From NCBI GenBank assembly GCA_001725255.1, contig MEFV01000007.1, forward strand, positions 1-64,000: a stretch of DNA of 64,000 nt, written 5' to 3'. Of the stretch, positions 44,422 through 53,459 are shown piece by piece (within the stretch, counting starts at the first letter, position 1; the number at the start of each line of letters is the position of its first letter). The notes beneath the pieces were generated by a model. That model saw only the letters and a list, made by a program, of their open reading frames with translations, did no database searches and was not told the origin of the DNA. This DNA comes from Comamonas sp. SCN 67-35 (lineage in GTDB: Bacteria; Pseudomonadota; Gammaproteobacteria; Burkholderiales; Burkholderiaceae_C). The position numbers and the translations under genes are program-made.

Positions 44422-45873
44422 ATGAGCAGCATTTCCCTCCTGATCGGCGCCGAGCGCCGCGCCGCCGACAACGGCGCAACCTTCACGCGCAATAACCCTC
44501 TGGACGGCAAGGTAGCCACCACCGCGCCGGCCGCCAGCGCCGCCGATGCCGTGGCGGCGGTAGAGGCCGCGCAGGCCGCCTTCCCTGCCTGGTCGCGCTT
44601 GGGCCCGAACCAGCGTCGCCGCTACCTCATGAAAGCGGCCGACGCGCTGGAGGCGCGGGCCGAGGATTTCACCGCCGCGATGGCGGCGGAAACCGGCGCA
44701 TCCGCCATGTGGGCCGGCTTCAACGTGCATCTGGCCGCCGACATGCTGCGCGAGGCCGCGGCGCTGACCACGCAGATCAACGGAGAAATCATTCCTTCGG
44801 ACGTGCCCGGCAACCTCGCCATGGCCGTGCGCCAGCCAGCGGGCGTGGTGGTGGGCATGGCCCCGTGGAACGCGCCGGTGATCCTGGGCGTGCGCGCCAT
44901 AGCGACACCGCTGGCCTGCGGCAACACCGTGGTGCTCAAGGGCTCTGAACTATGCCCGCACACGCATGGCCTGATCATCGACGCCCTCTTCGAGGCCGGC
45001 CTGCCCGCGGGCGTGGTGAACTTCATCACCAACGCACCGCAGGATGCGGGCGCCGTCGTGGAGGCCATGGTGGCCCATCCCGCCGTGCGCCGTGTGAACT
45101 TCACCGGCTCCACCCGCGTGGGCAAGATCATCGGCCAGCTCTGCGCGCGGCACGTCAAGGCCTGCGTGCTCGAACTCGGCGGCAAGGCCCCCTTCGTGGT
45201 ACTGGACGACGCCGATCTGGACGCGGCGGTCAATGCCTGCGCTTTCGGCTCGTTCGCCAACTCGGGGCAGATCTGCATGTCCACCGAGCGCATCATCATC
45301 GACGAGGCCATCGCGGATGCCTTCACGCAAAAACTTGCCGCCAAGGCCGCCAGCCTGCCGCTGGCCGATCCGCGCACCGGCCCCGCGGTGCTGGGCTCGG
45401 TGGTGGACATGACCACCGTGCAGCGCTGCAACCGCCTGATCGACGATGCACTGGCCAAGGGCGCCAAACTGCTGTGCGGCGGCAAGGCCGATTCCACGCT
45501 CATGCCGGCCACGCTGCTCGATCACGTCACGAGCGCGATGGAGATCTACCACGAGGAATCGTTCGGCCCGGTCAAGGGCATCGTGCGCGTGACAGGCGAC
45601 GAGGCGGCCATCGCCTGCGCCAACGACAATCCCTTCGGCCTCGCCTCGGCCGTGTTCAGCCGCGACACGGCGCGCGCCTGGAACGTGGCGCAGCGCATCG
45701 AAGCCGGCATCTGCCACATCAACGGGCCCACCGTGCACGACGAGGCGCAAATGCCTTTCGGCGGGGTGAAGGAATCGGGCTTCGGCCGCTTTGGCGGCCG
45801 CGCCGGCATCGAGGCCTTCACCGAGCTGCGCTGGATCACGATGCAGACCACGCCGCGCGAACTGCCGTTCTGA
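44422..45873 (+). CDS. vdh: Vanillin/aromatic aldehyde dehydrogenase
   Basis: This is a 483-residue NAD(P)-dependent aldehyde dehydrogenase of the vanillin/salicylaldehyde dehydrogenase group. The cofactor segment VVVGMAPWNAPVILGVRA, FTGSTRVGK, the catalytic Glu in LELGGKAPF, the catalytic Cys in NSGQICMSTERI and the late FGGVKESGFGRFGG are all present. It would oxidise vanillin (or 4-hydroxybenzaldehyde) made by the hydratase/lyase to the acid. CAAGGAG before the ATG decides the start. It is divergent from ech across a region with candidate operators. Confidence 0.88.
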   Translation: MSSISLLIGAERRAADNGATFTRNNPLDGKVATTAPAASAADAVAAVEAAQAAFPAWSRLGPNQRRRYLMKAADALEARAEDFTAAMAAETGASAMWAGFNVHLAADMLREAAALTTQINGEIIPSDVPGNLAMAVRQPAGVVVGMAPWNAPVILGVRAIATPLACGNTVVLKGSELCPHTHGLIIDALFEAGLPAGVVNFITNAPQDAGAVVEAMVAHPAVRRVNFTGSTRVGKIIGQLCARHVKACVLELGGKAPFVVLDDADLDAAVNACAFGSFANSGQICMSTERIIIDEAIADAFTQKLAAKAASLPLADPRTGPAVLGSVVDMTTVQRCNRLIDDALAKGAKLLCGGKADSTLMPATLLDHVTSAMEIYHEESFGPVKGIVRVTGDEAAIACANDNPFGLASAVFSRDTARAWNVAQRIEAGICHINGPTVHDEAQMPFGGVKESGFGRFGGRAGIEAFTELRWITMQTTPRELPF

Positions 45874-45984
45874 CGCGCGGCTTCGATTTCGAGGTGCATG
45901 GAAAATCCTTGCCTTGGGTCAATGAAAGAGGCCAGTATTCCCCTCGGATGACCAGAAATATACCGCTGGACGATCAGCCGTCGC

Positions 45985-46881
45985 ATGGGTGATTTCGATT
46001 GGTTGGACATCGACGCCCGTCTGCTGCGCCTGCTGGTCGCGGTGGTTGACGCCGGCAGCATCACCGGCGCGGCGCAGGCATTGGGGGTGACTCAATCGGC
46101 AGTGAGCCATCAGCTCGACAAGCTGCGCGCCATCACCCAGGATGCGCTGTTCGTCAAGAGCCGCGGCATCATGGCCACCGCGCGCGCAGGCGCTGGCCCC
46201 GCAGGCGCGCCAACTGCTGAGCCAGCTGCAGGCCTTTGCGCAGCCCCGCTCCTTCAACCCCGCGCTTTGGCGCGGCTGCATCACCATTGCCGCCGCGACT
46301 TCCAGCGCGAGGTGCTGCTGCCCACGCTGGCACGCACCCTGCGCGAGCACGCTTCCGAACTGTCGCTGCACGTGATCCCCTCGGACGTGCCCAGCCTCGA
46401 GATGCTGCGAGGCAGCACCTGCGACCTAGCCATCAGCCCACGCCTGCCGGACGGCAGCGACATCGTCCAAAAACGCCTTTTCGCCGACAGCTACAGCGTG
46501 TACTACGACGCGCAGGTGCGTGCCGCTCCCACCCACCTGACCGACTACCTGGCCGCCGACCACGCCACCGTGGTGTATGCACCGCACCGTGTGCTATCCA
46601 TAGACCGATGGCTGCAGGCCCAGGGGCTGCAGCGCCGCTTTGCCGTGATGGTGCCAGGCTTTGCCGCACTGCCTACCTTCGTGCGCGGCAGCGCGCTGCT
46701 GGTGACCGCGCCATCGCAGCTGCGCCACGGTCTGCTGAGCGGCCTGGCCACCTGCGCCGTCCCCGTCCCCACACCGACGGTACCGATGTACATGATCTGG
46801 CACCACAGCCGCCAGGACGATCCGCCTCACCGCTGGCTGCGCCAGTGCCTGGAGGCCGCGGCGCAGGCGCTTCGACAATGA
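45985..46881 (+). pseudogene. LysR-type regulator with a pair of compensating frameshifts
   Basis: The frame stays open for 298 residues and looks like a LysR regulator at both ends. The N-terminus has LRLLVAVVDAGSITGAAQALGVTQSAVSHQLDKLR, and the effector domain runs from EVLLPTLARTLREH onward. Between about 46185 and 46297 the frame reads nonsense for the family. Shifted by one frame, the same DNA gives the expected helix text ARAQALAPQARQLLSQLQAF and ALWRGCITIAA. The pattern fits loss of one GC unit in a CGCGCGC tract near 46183 and loss of one base near 46297, together three bases. The product may be inactive because the linker helix and the first effector strand are scrambled. It lies 111 bp after vdh. 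Confidence 0.75.
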
Positions 46882-46900
46882 TGATTCAGGCGGTACCCGG

Positions 46901-47355
46901 GAGGATCGGCTCGCTGCGCTGATCGTCGCAGCCCGTCGAATCGGCCCTTCGGACGGTCTTCGTGCCACCACCTATGCGACGCTGTTCGGTCTGATCGCAT
47001 CGGCCGGGCTTCGGGTCTCTGAAGCGCTCAACCTGGCCGACTCGGATGCAGATCTGGACGGCGGCATCCTGACCATACAGCAGACCAAGTTTGGCAAGTC
47101 CCGCATAGTGCCGCTGCACCCCAGTGTGATCGGTCCGCTGGCAGCCTACCGAGCCTTGCGCCGCCAGTACGTGTCGTGGACATCAGCGTGATTGCCCTAT
47201 GGCTCGGGCATGAGAGTCCGACGACGACGCACCAGTAAGTAGAGGCCGATCTCGCAATGAAGGAAAAGGCGCTGGCCAGGCTTCAGGATCCCAACGTGGT
47301 CCCGCGCCGGTTCAGGGCAGACGACGACCCGTTGAAGTTCCTCAAGACCTTGTGA
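46901..47355 (+). pseudogene. Tyrosine recombinase relic with the catalytic Tyr codon turned to stop
   Basis: The first part (46901 to about 47175) reads AALIVAARRIGPSDGLRATTYATLFGLIASAGLRVSEALNL up to IVPLHPSVIGPLAAYRALRRQYV, the start of a transposon-type tyrosine recombinase including the box I Arg. In a different frame the C-terminal end follows: VVDISVIALWLGHESPTTTHQ, then TAA (47236-47238), then VEADLAMKEKALARL to a stop at 47355. The middle of the catalytic domain is deleted. The TAA stands exactly where the nucleophile Tyr of the H-Q-Y motif should be. It directly follows the LysR gene. Confidence 0.75.
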
Positions 47356-47852
47356 TTACGCGCAGTTCAGAAGCACGATCGCTGTCCTCGTAGGAGGGCG
47401 GCAACGTCGCGCTGCTGGGCCAACTGTGCATAACTGCGTTCTGTGCATATCGCTGCAAAGCGGCCACTCGGCTGCCCGCTGTGGCGCGCTGAGTAACGCG
47501 CATCCAGCCCGTCCGGGCTGTGGATTTACACCATGCGCTGGGACGCGACCGCCTCTCTCTGCACACCCGCTCAACGCGCTAAAAAGTCTCAGGAGCGCCG
47601 GTACACCGTCAGGCAGCACCCACCCCCCTTGGAAGACGCGCCAATCGCGCCACGCAGCCGTTTTGCCGCACTGCCACCGCACTCTCGGCGCCGGGTGCTG
47701 CTCCCTCCCCCACTTTCGGGTGTGCGGGCCCTGCTTCTCGCGCAGACAGCAGGGGCGGTATCCCCCTGGCTTAGCCGGGACTCCACCAGGCCTCAAAACC
47801 CTTGCCAGGGTGGATGCGCACCGCGTTGGGGCTAAGGATTTATCCGTAAATT
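47356..47852. other. Gene-free stretch inside decayed mobile DNA
   Basis: High GC leaves overlapping frames open on both strands, but none shows a recognisable domain, consistent start or ribosome site. A small perfect hairpin, AGCCCG-TC-CGGGCT, lies at 47506-47519. Nothing else can be supported. Confidence 0.45.
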
Positions 47853-47986
47853 GCGCATCCCACTGATGGCGGACACTTCGGCTCCAATTTGAACGTCACT
47901 CAGGACACCCGCGCAAGGTGTTCGTCATCGCATGGAATGCTGTCCGCGATGGGAACGGAACATTGTCCGCCATCAGTGGAATGCGC
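47853..47986. mobile_element. Cluster of tandem and inverted 22-23 bp repeats, IS21-like ends
   Basis: Three units lie head to tail: 47919-47940, 47941-47963 and 47964-47986. Each begins TGTyCGyxAT and has GGAA near its end. A fourth unit at 47853-47875 is the reverse complement of the third at 22 of 23 positions (core CCACTGATGGCGGACA). Multiple terminal repeats of this size with TG outer ends are a feature of IS21-family elements. No istA/istB transposase genes are present, so this is at best an end remnant or junction. Confidence 0.45.
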
Positions 47987-47992
47987 ACTTGG

Positions 47993-48229
47993 TCATACAG
48001 CCTCCCGACGAGCAAGCTGCTCGGCCTTCGTCGGACGATCGGCAGTGTGGCCTTGTGCGACCAGCCGCTCGATATCCGAGCGCCTCCATGCAACAGCGCG
48101 CGCACCAATCTTCACCGGCGCAGGGTAGCGCCCCGCCTGAACGCCCGCATACCAGCCGGAACGGCTGATGGGGAACACCCGCAGCACAGCGGGCAGACGC
48201 ATGAGTGCGTCCATAGTTGTCACTGTCAT
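47993..48229 (-). CDS. AlpA-like excision/regulatory protein
   Basis: This is a 78-residue AlpA-family protein (MRLPAVLRVFPISRSGWYAGVQAGRYPAPVKIGARAVAWRRSDIERLV): the helix-turn-helix includes ISRSGWYAGVQAG, and the wing ends in VAWRRSDIE. The ATG at 48229 has GGAG at 8 nt. The stop lies 7 bp from the repeat cluster, so its 3' end may have been altered by that insertion. No integrase remains nearby, so it is probably an orphan of an element that entered at the tRNA to the right. Confidence 0.8.
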   Translation of the reverse strand: MTVTTMDALMRLPAVLRVFPISRSGWYAGVQAGRYPAPVKIGARAVAWRRSDIERLVAQGHTADRPTKAEQLARREAV

Positions 48230-48499
48230 CACATCATCTCCACCCCCTTGGTGGCCCGGCGTGATGTGTCCTCAATCTCAGTTCATTGCCCTTGAACCAC
48301 AGCAAAGGGGCGTGCTGCGATGGCCGGTGACGTCCTCGCTGGTCGAAAGGCGTCCTATCAGATCAGTGTAGGAAAAAGAGCGAGAAACGATGAACGACGG
48401 ATGCAGTAACTTTTTAGGCTAGGAAACGCTCTTGGTCGTGTTTGAACGGCCCCGGGTGAGTACGCGCACGGTCCGTCGCAGGAAACCAAGGGTGAACTG

Positions 48500-48571
48500 C
48501 CTCCGCGCATCGGGCGGTTGTGGCAGCGCAGCGACATCGAGCGCTGGCGCGCCGACAGAACTGCGGTGTGA
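48500..48571 (+). pseudogene. C-terminal fragment of a second AlpA-like gene
   Basis: The + strand reads PPRIGRLWQRSDIERWRADRTAV then stop. The stretch around LWQRSDIERW matches the wing and last helix of AlpA proteins, as in the neighbouring intact gene. The N-terminal helix-turn-helix is absent in any frame. It is too short for certainty. Confidence 0.4.
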
Positions 48572-48673
48572 TTATTGTGCTCACGAATCAGCCGCAGCCC
48601 GCGTCAACGCTCGATCTTGTTGGCACCGGTTTGACGTGCGCAGCGCTGGACGGGAGCTGATGGTAAGTGGGTG

Positions 48674-48711
48674 ACTGTCACCACGCCCAAAACTGTCACC
48701 AAACTGTCACC
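48674..48711. repeat. ACTGTCACC iterons
   Basis: Three direct copies of ACTGTCACC (48674-48682, 48692-48700, 48703-48711) lie about 70-105 bp from the 3' end of the tRNA. Their position beside a tRNA attachment site suggests arm-type integrase binding sites left from a lost element. Confidence 0.5.
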
Positions 48712-48777
48712 AACTCAGAAACGAAAAAATACACTACGTTTTATATAGCAAACTTTATAGAATTCATGCTGTTTTTT

Positions 48778-48854
48778 TGGTAGGCCGTGTTGGACTTGAA
48801 CCAACGACCAAAGGATTATGAGTCCTCTGCTCTGACCAACTGAGCTAACGGCCC
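48778..48854 (-). tRNA. tRNA with anticodon CAU, probably tRNA-Ile2
   Basis: This 77-nt cloverleaf has stems GGGCCGT/ACGGCCT (acceptor), GCTC/GAGC (D), GAGGA/TCCTT (anticodon) and GTTGG/CCAAC (T), discriminator A and an encoded CCA. The loop CTCATAA gives anticodon CAU. C4-G69 and C5-G68 in the acceptor stem are the known determinants for TilS, which converts C34 to lysidine, so the isoleucine-accepting form reading AUA is favoured over elongator Met. The 3' end faces the mobile-DNA remnants. Confidence 0.9.
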
Positions 48855-48895
48855 ACACGCAACCTATTTCGCGCAGACCGCGCCCATTGTATGTG

Positions 48896-49900
48896 CTAGC
48901 TGCGATGGCTCAGCGCATTGGAGACGAGCTTGGATGTGATGTCCACGATCTGGATCATGCGATCGTAGGGCATGCGCGTCGGGCCGATCACGCCCAGCGT
49001 GCCCACCACCTGGCCATCGACCTCGTACGGGGCGCTGACCACCGAAAGCTCTTCGAACGGCACCACGTGGCTCTCGCCGCCGATGAAGATGCGCACGCCT
49101 TCGGCGCGGCTGGAAATGTCCAGCAGCCGCAGGATCTGCGTCTTCTGCTCGAACAGGCCGAAGGCCCGGCGCAGGTTGTCCATGTCGCTGGAAAAGTCGC
49201 TCACCGCGAGCAGGTTGCGCTCGCCCGAGATCACCACCTCGTCGCGCGATTCGCTCAGCACCTCACTGCTGGCGCTCACCGCCGCCTGCATGAGCTGGGC
49301 GATCTCGGCGCGCAGGCTGTCCACCTCGGCCTTGAGACGCTCGCGCACCTGTTCGATCGCCAGGCCGCTGTAATTGGTGTTGAGAAAATTCGCCGTCTCC
49401 ACGAGCTGCGACTGCGTGTAGTCCGACTCGGTGAAGATCACGCGGTTTTGCACGTCGCCGTCGGGCGAGACGATGATGACGAGCACACGCTTCTCGGACA
49501 GGCGCAGGAATTCGATGTGCCTGAATACCGAGGCTCTGCGCGGCGCCATCACCACGCCCACGAACTGCGAGAGGCTGGAGAGCATTTGCGCCGCCTGCGC
49601 GATCACCTTCTGCGGTTGCTCGGGCCTGATCTGCAGCTCGGGCAGGCGCTCATGCTGCACCGTGAGCATGGTGTCGACGAACAGCCGGTAGCCTTTGGCC
49701 GTGGGCACGCGCCCGGCGGAGGTGTGGGGACTGACGATGAGGCCCAGCTCCTCCAGGTCGGACATGACGTTGCGCACCGTCGCGGGCGAGAGCTCCAGGC
49801 CCGACGCGCGCGAGAGCGTGCGCGAACCCACGGGCTGCCCGTCGGCGATGTAGCGCTCCACCAGCGCCTTGAGCAACAATTTCCCGCGCTCGTCCAGCAT
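48896..49900 (-). CDS. hrcA: Heat-inducible transcription repressor HrcA
   Basis: This 334-residue repressor controls groE/dnaK-type heat-shock genes by binding CIRCE elements. It has the N-terminal winged helix ([24 protein letters not shown], then [18 protein letters not shown]) and the long HrcA body ending with [18 protein letters not shown]. The ATG at 49900 gives the usual length; another ATG three codons earlier is possible. No CIRCE inverted repeat is visible near its own promoter. It is divergent from nadK with about 70 bp between, a common betaproteobacterial arrangement. Confidence 0.96.
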   Translation of the reverse strand: MLDERGKLLLKALVERYIADGQPVGSRTLSRASGLELSPATVRNVMSDLEELGLIVSPHTSAGRVPTAKGYRLFVDTMLTVQHERLPELQIRPEQPQKVIAQAAQMLSSLSQFVGVVMAPRRASVFRHIEFLRLSEKRVLVIIVSPDGDVQNRVIFTESDYTQSQLVETANFLNTNYSGLAIEQVRERLKAEVDSLRAEIAQLMQAAVSASSEVLSESRDEVVISGERNLLAVSDFSSDMDNLRRAFGLFEQKTQILRLLDISSRAEGVRIFIGGESHVVPFEELSVVSAPYEVDGQVVGTLGVIGPTRMPYDRMIQIVDITSKLVSNALSHRS

Positions 49901-49971
49901 GCGAACCATTCTAGCGAGCGCTTACCATAGCAGAACGTTGCGCCTCCGCCGTGATGATCTAATCCAAGGCC

Positions 49972-50865
49972 ATGCAGCCCATTTTTCACAGCATTGCCGT
50001 CATCGGCAAATACCAGAAGTCGCGCGCCAATGCGGCGCCGCAGACGCTGTGCCAGGCGGTGCGCAACATCGCTGCGTTCGTCAGGGCGCAGGGCTGCGAA
50101 GTGACACTGGACGAAGAAACCGCGGGCAGCATCCAGCTCACGGATTACGCCACCCGCGACCTGGACGACATCGGCCGTCACTGCGACCTGGGCCTGGTGA
50201 TCGGCGGCGACGGCACCATGCTCAGCGTGGGGCGGCGCCTGGCGAGCCACGGCACGCCGCTCATCGGCATCAACCAGGGACGGCTGGGCTTCATCACCGA
50301 TATCCCGCTGGAGGGCTTCGAGGCCACCCTGGCCCCCATGCTGGTCGGCGACTACGAGGAGGACGTTCGCCCACTCATGCATGGGCGCGTGCTGCGTGGC
50401 GACGATTGCGTGTTCGAGGCACTGGCGCTCAACGACGTGGTGGTCAACCGTGGCTCGACCTCGGGCATGGTGGAGCTTCGCATCGAAGTCGATGCCGACT
50501 TCGTGGCCAATCAGCGCGCCGACGGCGTCATCATCGCCTCGCCCACCGGCTCCACGGCCTACGCCCTTTCGGCGGGCGGGCCCATGCTGCACCCTTCCAT
50601 CCCGGGCTGGGTGCTGGTGCCGATCGCGCCGCACACGCTCACGCACCGCCCCATCGTGCTGCCCGACGAGGGCGAGGTGGCGATCGAGCTGCTGAGCGGG
50701 CGCGAAGCAAGCGCCAATTTCGACATGCAGTCGCTGGCACAGCTCAAGCAGGGCGACCGCGTGGTCGTGCAGCGCTCACCCTACAGCGCCTGTTTCCTGC
50801 ATCCCGTGGGCTGGAGCTACTTCGCCACGCTGCGCAACAAACTGCGCTGGAACGAAGGAGCCTGA
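49972..50865 (+). CDS. nadK: NAD kinase
   Basis: This 297-residue enzyme phosphorylates NAD to NADP. It contains the [14 protein letters not shown] motif with the catalytic Asp, the conserved [15 protein letters not shown] and [18 protein letters not shown]. Full length. It is followed 2 bp later by recN, so the pair is co-transcribed. Confidence 0.97.
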   Translation: MQPIFHSIAVIGKYQKSRANAAPQTLCQAVRNIAAFVRAQGCEVTLDEETAGSIQLTDYATRDLDDIGRHCDLGLVIGGDGTMLSVGRRLASHGTPLIGINQGRLGFITDIPLEGFEATLAPMLVGDYEEDVRPLMHGRVLRGDDCVFEALALNDVVVNRGSTSGMVELRIEVDADFVANQRADGVIIASPTGSTAYALSAGGPMLHPSIPGWVLVPIAPHTLTHRPIVLPDEGEVAIELLSGREASANFDMQSLAQLKQGDRVVVQRSPYSACFLHPVGWSYFATLRNKLRWNEGA

Positions 50866-50867
50866 CC

Positions 50868-52526
50868 ATGGCCCTGCGCCGCATCGCGCTGCGGGATTTC
50901 GTGATCGTGCCCGCATTGGATCTGGAAGTATCGGAGGGTTTCACGGTGCTCACCGGCGAAACCGGCGCGGGCAAATCCATCCTCATCGATGCCCTGCAGC
51001 TGCTGCTGGGCGCGCGCGCCGACACCGGCGTGATCCGCGAAGGCGCGCAGCGCACCGACATCAGCGCCGAGTTCGACACGCTCTCGGCCGATCTGACGGC
51101 CTGGCTGGAAGACGCAGGCATTCCCCGCGAAGACGGCTTGCTGCTGCGTCGCACGCTCGATGCGCAAGGCAGAAGCCGCGCCTGGATCAACGGCACACCG
51201 GCAACCGCCACCCAGATGCGCGCGCTCGGCAACTTTCTGATCGACATCCATGGCCAGCATGCCTGGCAGAGCCTGACGCGCGCCGACGCGGTACGCGATC
51301 TGCTCGATGCGTATGCGGGGTGCGACAGCGGTCTCGTCGCCGTGCCATGGAAGGCTTGGCGCCAGGCCCATGAGGCGCTCGCGCGGGCACGCAACGCCCA
51401 GGAGACGCTGCAGCAGGAACGCGAGCGCCTGCAGTGGCAGATCGCCGAAGTGGACAAGCTCGCGCCGCGCGAGGGGCAATGGGAAGAGCTCAATGCCGAA
51501 CACGCACGCCTGGCGAGCGCCGAATCCCTGCTGACGAGCGCGCGCACCGCGCTCGCCGCCTTGCGTGGCGACGATGGCGGCGGTGCTCTCGACGGCCTCG
51601 TCCAGGCCCGGCAGGCGCTGCAGGAGCACGCCGACGTCGAGCCGCAATTTCTCGCCCTCTGCACCACACTCGCCTCCTGCCTTGCCGAGGCCGAAGATGC
51701 CGCGCACACGCTGCACGGCTACCTGCGCCACGCCGAACCCGACCCCGCGCGGCTGCAGCAACTCGACGAACGCCTTTCGTTGTGGACTCAGCTTGCGCGC
51801 CGCTACCGGCGCACACCCGGGGAGCTGCCCGTGCTGCTCGCGGATTGGAACGAGAAGCTGCGGGCCCTGGACGCGGCCACCGATCTGCAGCAACTCGAGA
51901 CCGCCGAGCGCGAGCGCCGCGGCGCCTACGACAAGGCTGCGCGGGCGCTCTCGCGCGCACGGTCCCGGGCCGCGGCGCAGCTGGCGACCGCCATCACGCA
52001 GGCCATGCAGGGGCTGGGGATGGCGGGCGGGCGCTTTGTGGTCGAAGTGTCCACCGCTGAACCAGGGGCGCACGGCACGGATCAGGTGCAATTTCTCGTG
52101 GCCAGCCACCCCGGCATGACGCCACGCCCCATCGCCAGGGTGGCGTCGGGCGGCGAGCTATCGCGCATCGCGCTGGCCATCGCCGTGACCACCAGCCGCC
52201 TTGGCGAGGTACCGACGCTGATCTTCGATGAAGTCGACTCAGGCGTGGGCGGCGCCGTGGCTGAAACCGTCGGGCGGTTGATGCGCCAGCTCGGGCGCGA
52301 CCGCCAAGTGCTGGCCGTGACGCATCTGCCGCAGGTGGCGGCCTGCGGCGATCACCACTGGGTGGTGGCCAAGCACAGCACGGCGGATGAAACCCGAAGC
52401 ACCGTCACGCCCATCGAGGGCACGCAGCGCACACAGGAAATCGCCCGCATGCTGGGCGGCGAACACCTCTCGGCCACCACGCTTGCACACGCGAGCGAAA
52501 TGCTCGGCAGTGCCATCGGAGGCTAG
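50868..52526 (+). CDS. recN: DNA repair protein RecN
   Basis: This 552-residue SMC-like ATPase aids double-strand-break repair. It has Walker [18 protein letters not shown] at the N-terminus, the [12 protein letters not shown] segment, a central coiled coil (about 155-370), and the C-terminal signature [13 protein letters not shown] with Walker [13 protein letters not shown]. The ATG at 50868 follows AAGGAG at 8 nt; the frame is open far upstream, but that is nadK in another frame. rapZ starts 4 bp after its stop. I saw no clear LexA box in the short region before nadK. Confidence 0.96.
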   Translation: MALRRIALRDFVIVPALDLEVSEGFTVLTGETGAGKSILIDALQLLLGARADTGVIREGAQRTDISAEFDTLSADLTAWLEDAGIPREDGLLLRRTLDAQGRSRAWINGTPATATQMRALGNFLIDIHGQHAWQSLTRADAVRDLLDAYAGCDSGLVAVPWKAWRQAHEALARARNAQETLQQERERLQWQIAEVDKLAPREGQWEELNAEHARLASAESLLTSARTALAALRGDDGGGALDGLVQARQALQEHADVEPQFLALCTTLASCLAEAEDAAHTLHGYLRHAEPDPARLQQLDERLSLWTQLARRYRRTPGELPVLLADWNEKLRALDAATDLQQLETAERERRGAYDKAARALSRARSRAAAQLATAITQAMQGLGMAGGRFVVEVSTAEPGAHGTDQVQFLVASHPGMTPRPIARVASGGELSRIALAIAVTTSRLGEVPTLIFDEVDSGVGGAVAETVGRLMRQLGRDRQVLAVTHLPQVAACGDHHWVVAKHSTADETRSTVTPIEGTQRTQEIARMLGGEHLSATTLAHASEMLGSAIGG

Positions 52527-52530
52527 GTGC

Positions 52531-53394
52531 ATGGCCCTGGAACTCGTGCTCATCACCGGCATGTCCGGCTCCGGAAAATCCGTGGCGCTGCATGCGCTTG
52601 AAGACGCCGGCTACTACTGCGTGGACAACCTGCCACCCGAGCTGCTGGTGTCGTTCGCGCAGCTGGAGCACGGGCAGCACGCCAACCGCGTGGCGCTGGC
52701 CATCGACGTGCGCAGTGCCACGGCCCTGCCCCTGGTGCCTCAGCAGCTTGATCAATTACGCGCCAGCGGCGTGAAGGTGCAGGTGCTCTTTCTGGATGCC
52801 CGTACCGAGACGCTGGTGCGGCGCTTTTCCGAAACGCGCAGGCGCCACCCGCTGTCCACCGAAGAGCTGCGGGATGGACGGCAGGCCCTGGTGCAGAGCA
52901 TTGAGCTCGAACGCGAACTGCTGGCCGAGCTGCGCGAGCAGTCCCTCGTGATCGACACCAGCAACCTGCGCAATGCCGACCTGCTCGCCTACGTCAAAAA
53001 GCTCATGGCCGTGCCGCCAGGCCGGCTCACGCTGGTATTCCAGTCCTTCGCCTTCAAGCACGGCGTGCCGATGGACGCCGACTATGTCTTCGACGTGCGC
53101 ATGCTGCCCAATCCGTACTACGACCCCGGCCTGCGTCCGCTCACAGGGCGGGACAAGCCCGTCATCGATTTCCTGCACAGACAGCCCGAGGTGGCCCGGA
53201 TGCAGGCCGACATCACCCACTTCCTGGAACGCTGGCTGCCGCCGCTGGCGAGCAATCACCGCAACTACGTGACGGTAGCCATCGGCTGCACGGGCGGGCA
53301 GCACCGGTCGGTCTACCTGGTGGAGCAGCTGGCCGAGCACTTCGCCAGCGCGTGGACCACGCTCAAACGCCATCGCGAGCAGGATGGCGTTTGA
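52531..53394 (+). CDS. rapZ: RNase adapter protein RapZ
   Basis: This is a 287-residue nucleotide-binding protein. In enterobacteria it directs RNase E to the small RNA GlmZ in control of amino-sugar synthesis. The Walker A motif is at the very start ([19 protein letters not shown]), DNLPPELL follows, and the conserved C-terminal domain includes [20 protein letters not shown]. The start lies 4 bp after recN. GlmZ itself is not visible here, and its presence in this family is not assumed. Confidence 0.96.
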   Translation: MALELVLITGMSGSGKSVALHALEDAGYYCVDNLPPELLVSFAQLEHGQHANRVALAIDVRSATALPLVPQQLDQLRASGVKVQVLFLDARTETLVRRFSETRRRHPLSTEELRDGRQALVQSIELERELLAELREQSLVIDTSNLRNADLLAYVKKLMAVPPGRLTLVFQSFAFKHGVPMDADYVFDVRMLPNPYYDPGLRPLTGRDKPVIDFLHRQPEVARMQADITHFLERWLPPLASNHRNYVTVAIGCTGGQHRSVYLVEQLAEHFASAWTTLKRHREQDGV

Positions 53395-53459
53395 AATCAT
53401 CATGAAATCATTGTTTTTACCTTGCAGAACAAGCGCTTAATGCTATCGCAATAATAGTA

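Noticed and set aside
47426..47866. Open frames of 100-146 codons on both strands in the mobile-DNA remnant
   Set aside because: Low-complexity Arg/Pro/Ser text in every frame with no family resemblance; GC bias is sufficient explanation.
47919..47986. CRISPR array at the 22-23 bp tandem repeats
   Set aside because: The units are directly adjacent with no spacers and are imperfect; the pattern fits terminal repeats of an insertion sequence better.
48674..48711. CRISPR-like array at the ACTGTCACC repeats
   Set aside because: Nine-base repeats with 9 and 2 base gaps are far too short; no array with CRISPR-sized repeats and spacers is visible anywhere in the window.
49901..49971. CIRCE operator for HrcA near its own gene
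   Set aside because: Searched by eye for TTAGCACTC-n9-GAGTGCTAA; only CTAGCGAGCGCTTA is seen, which does not fit.
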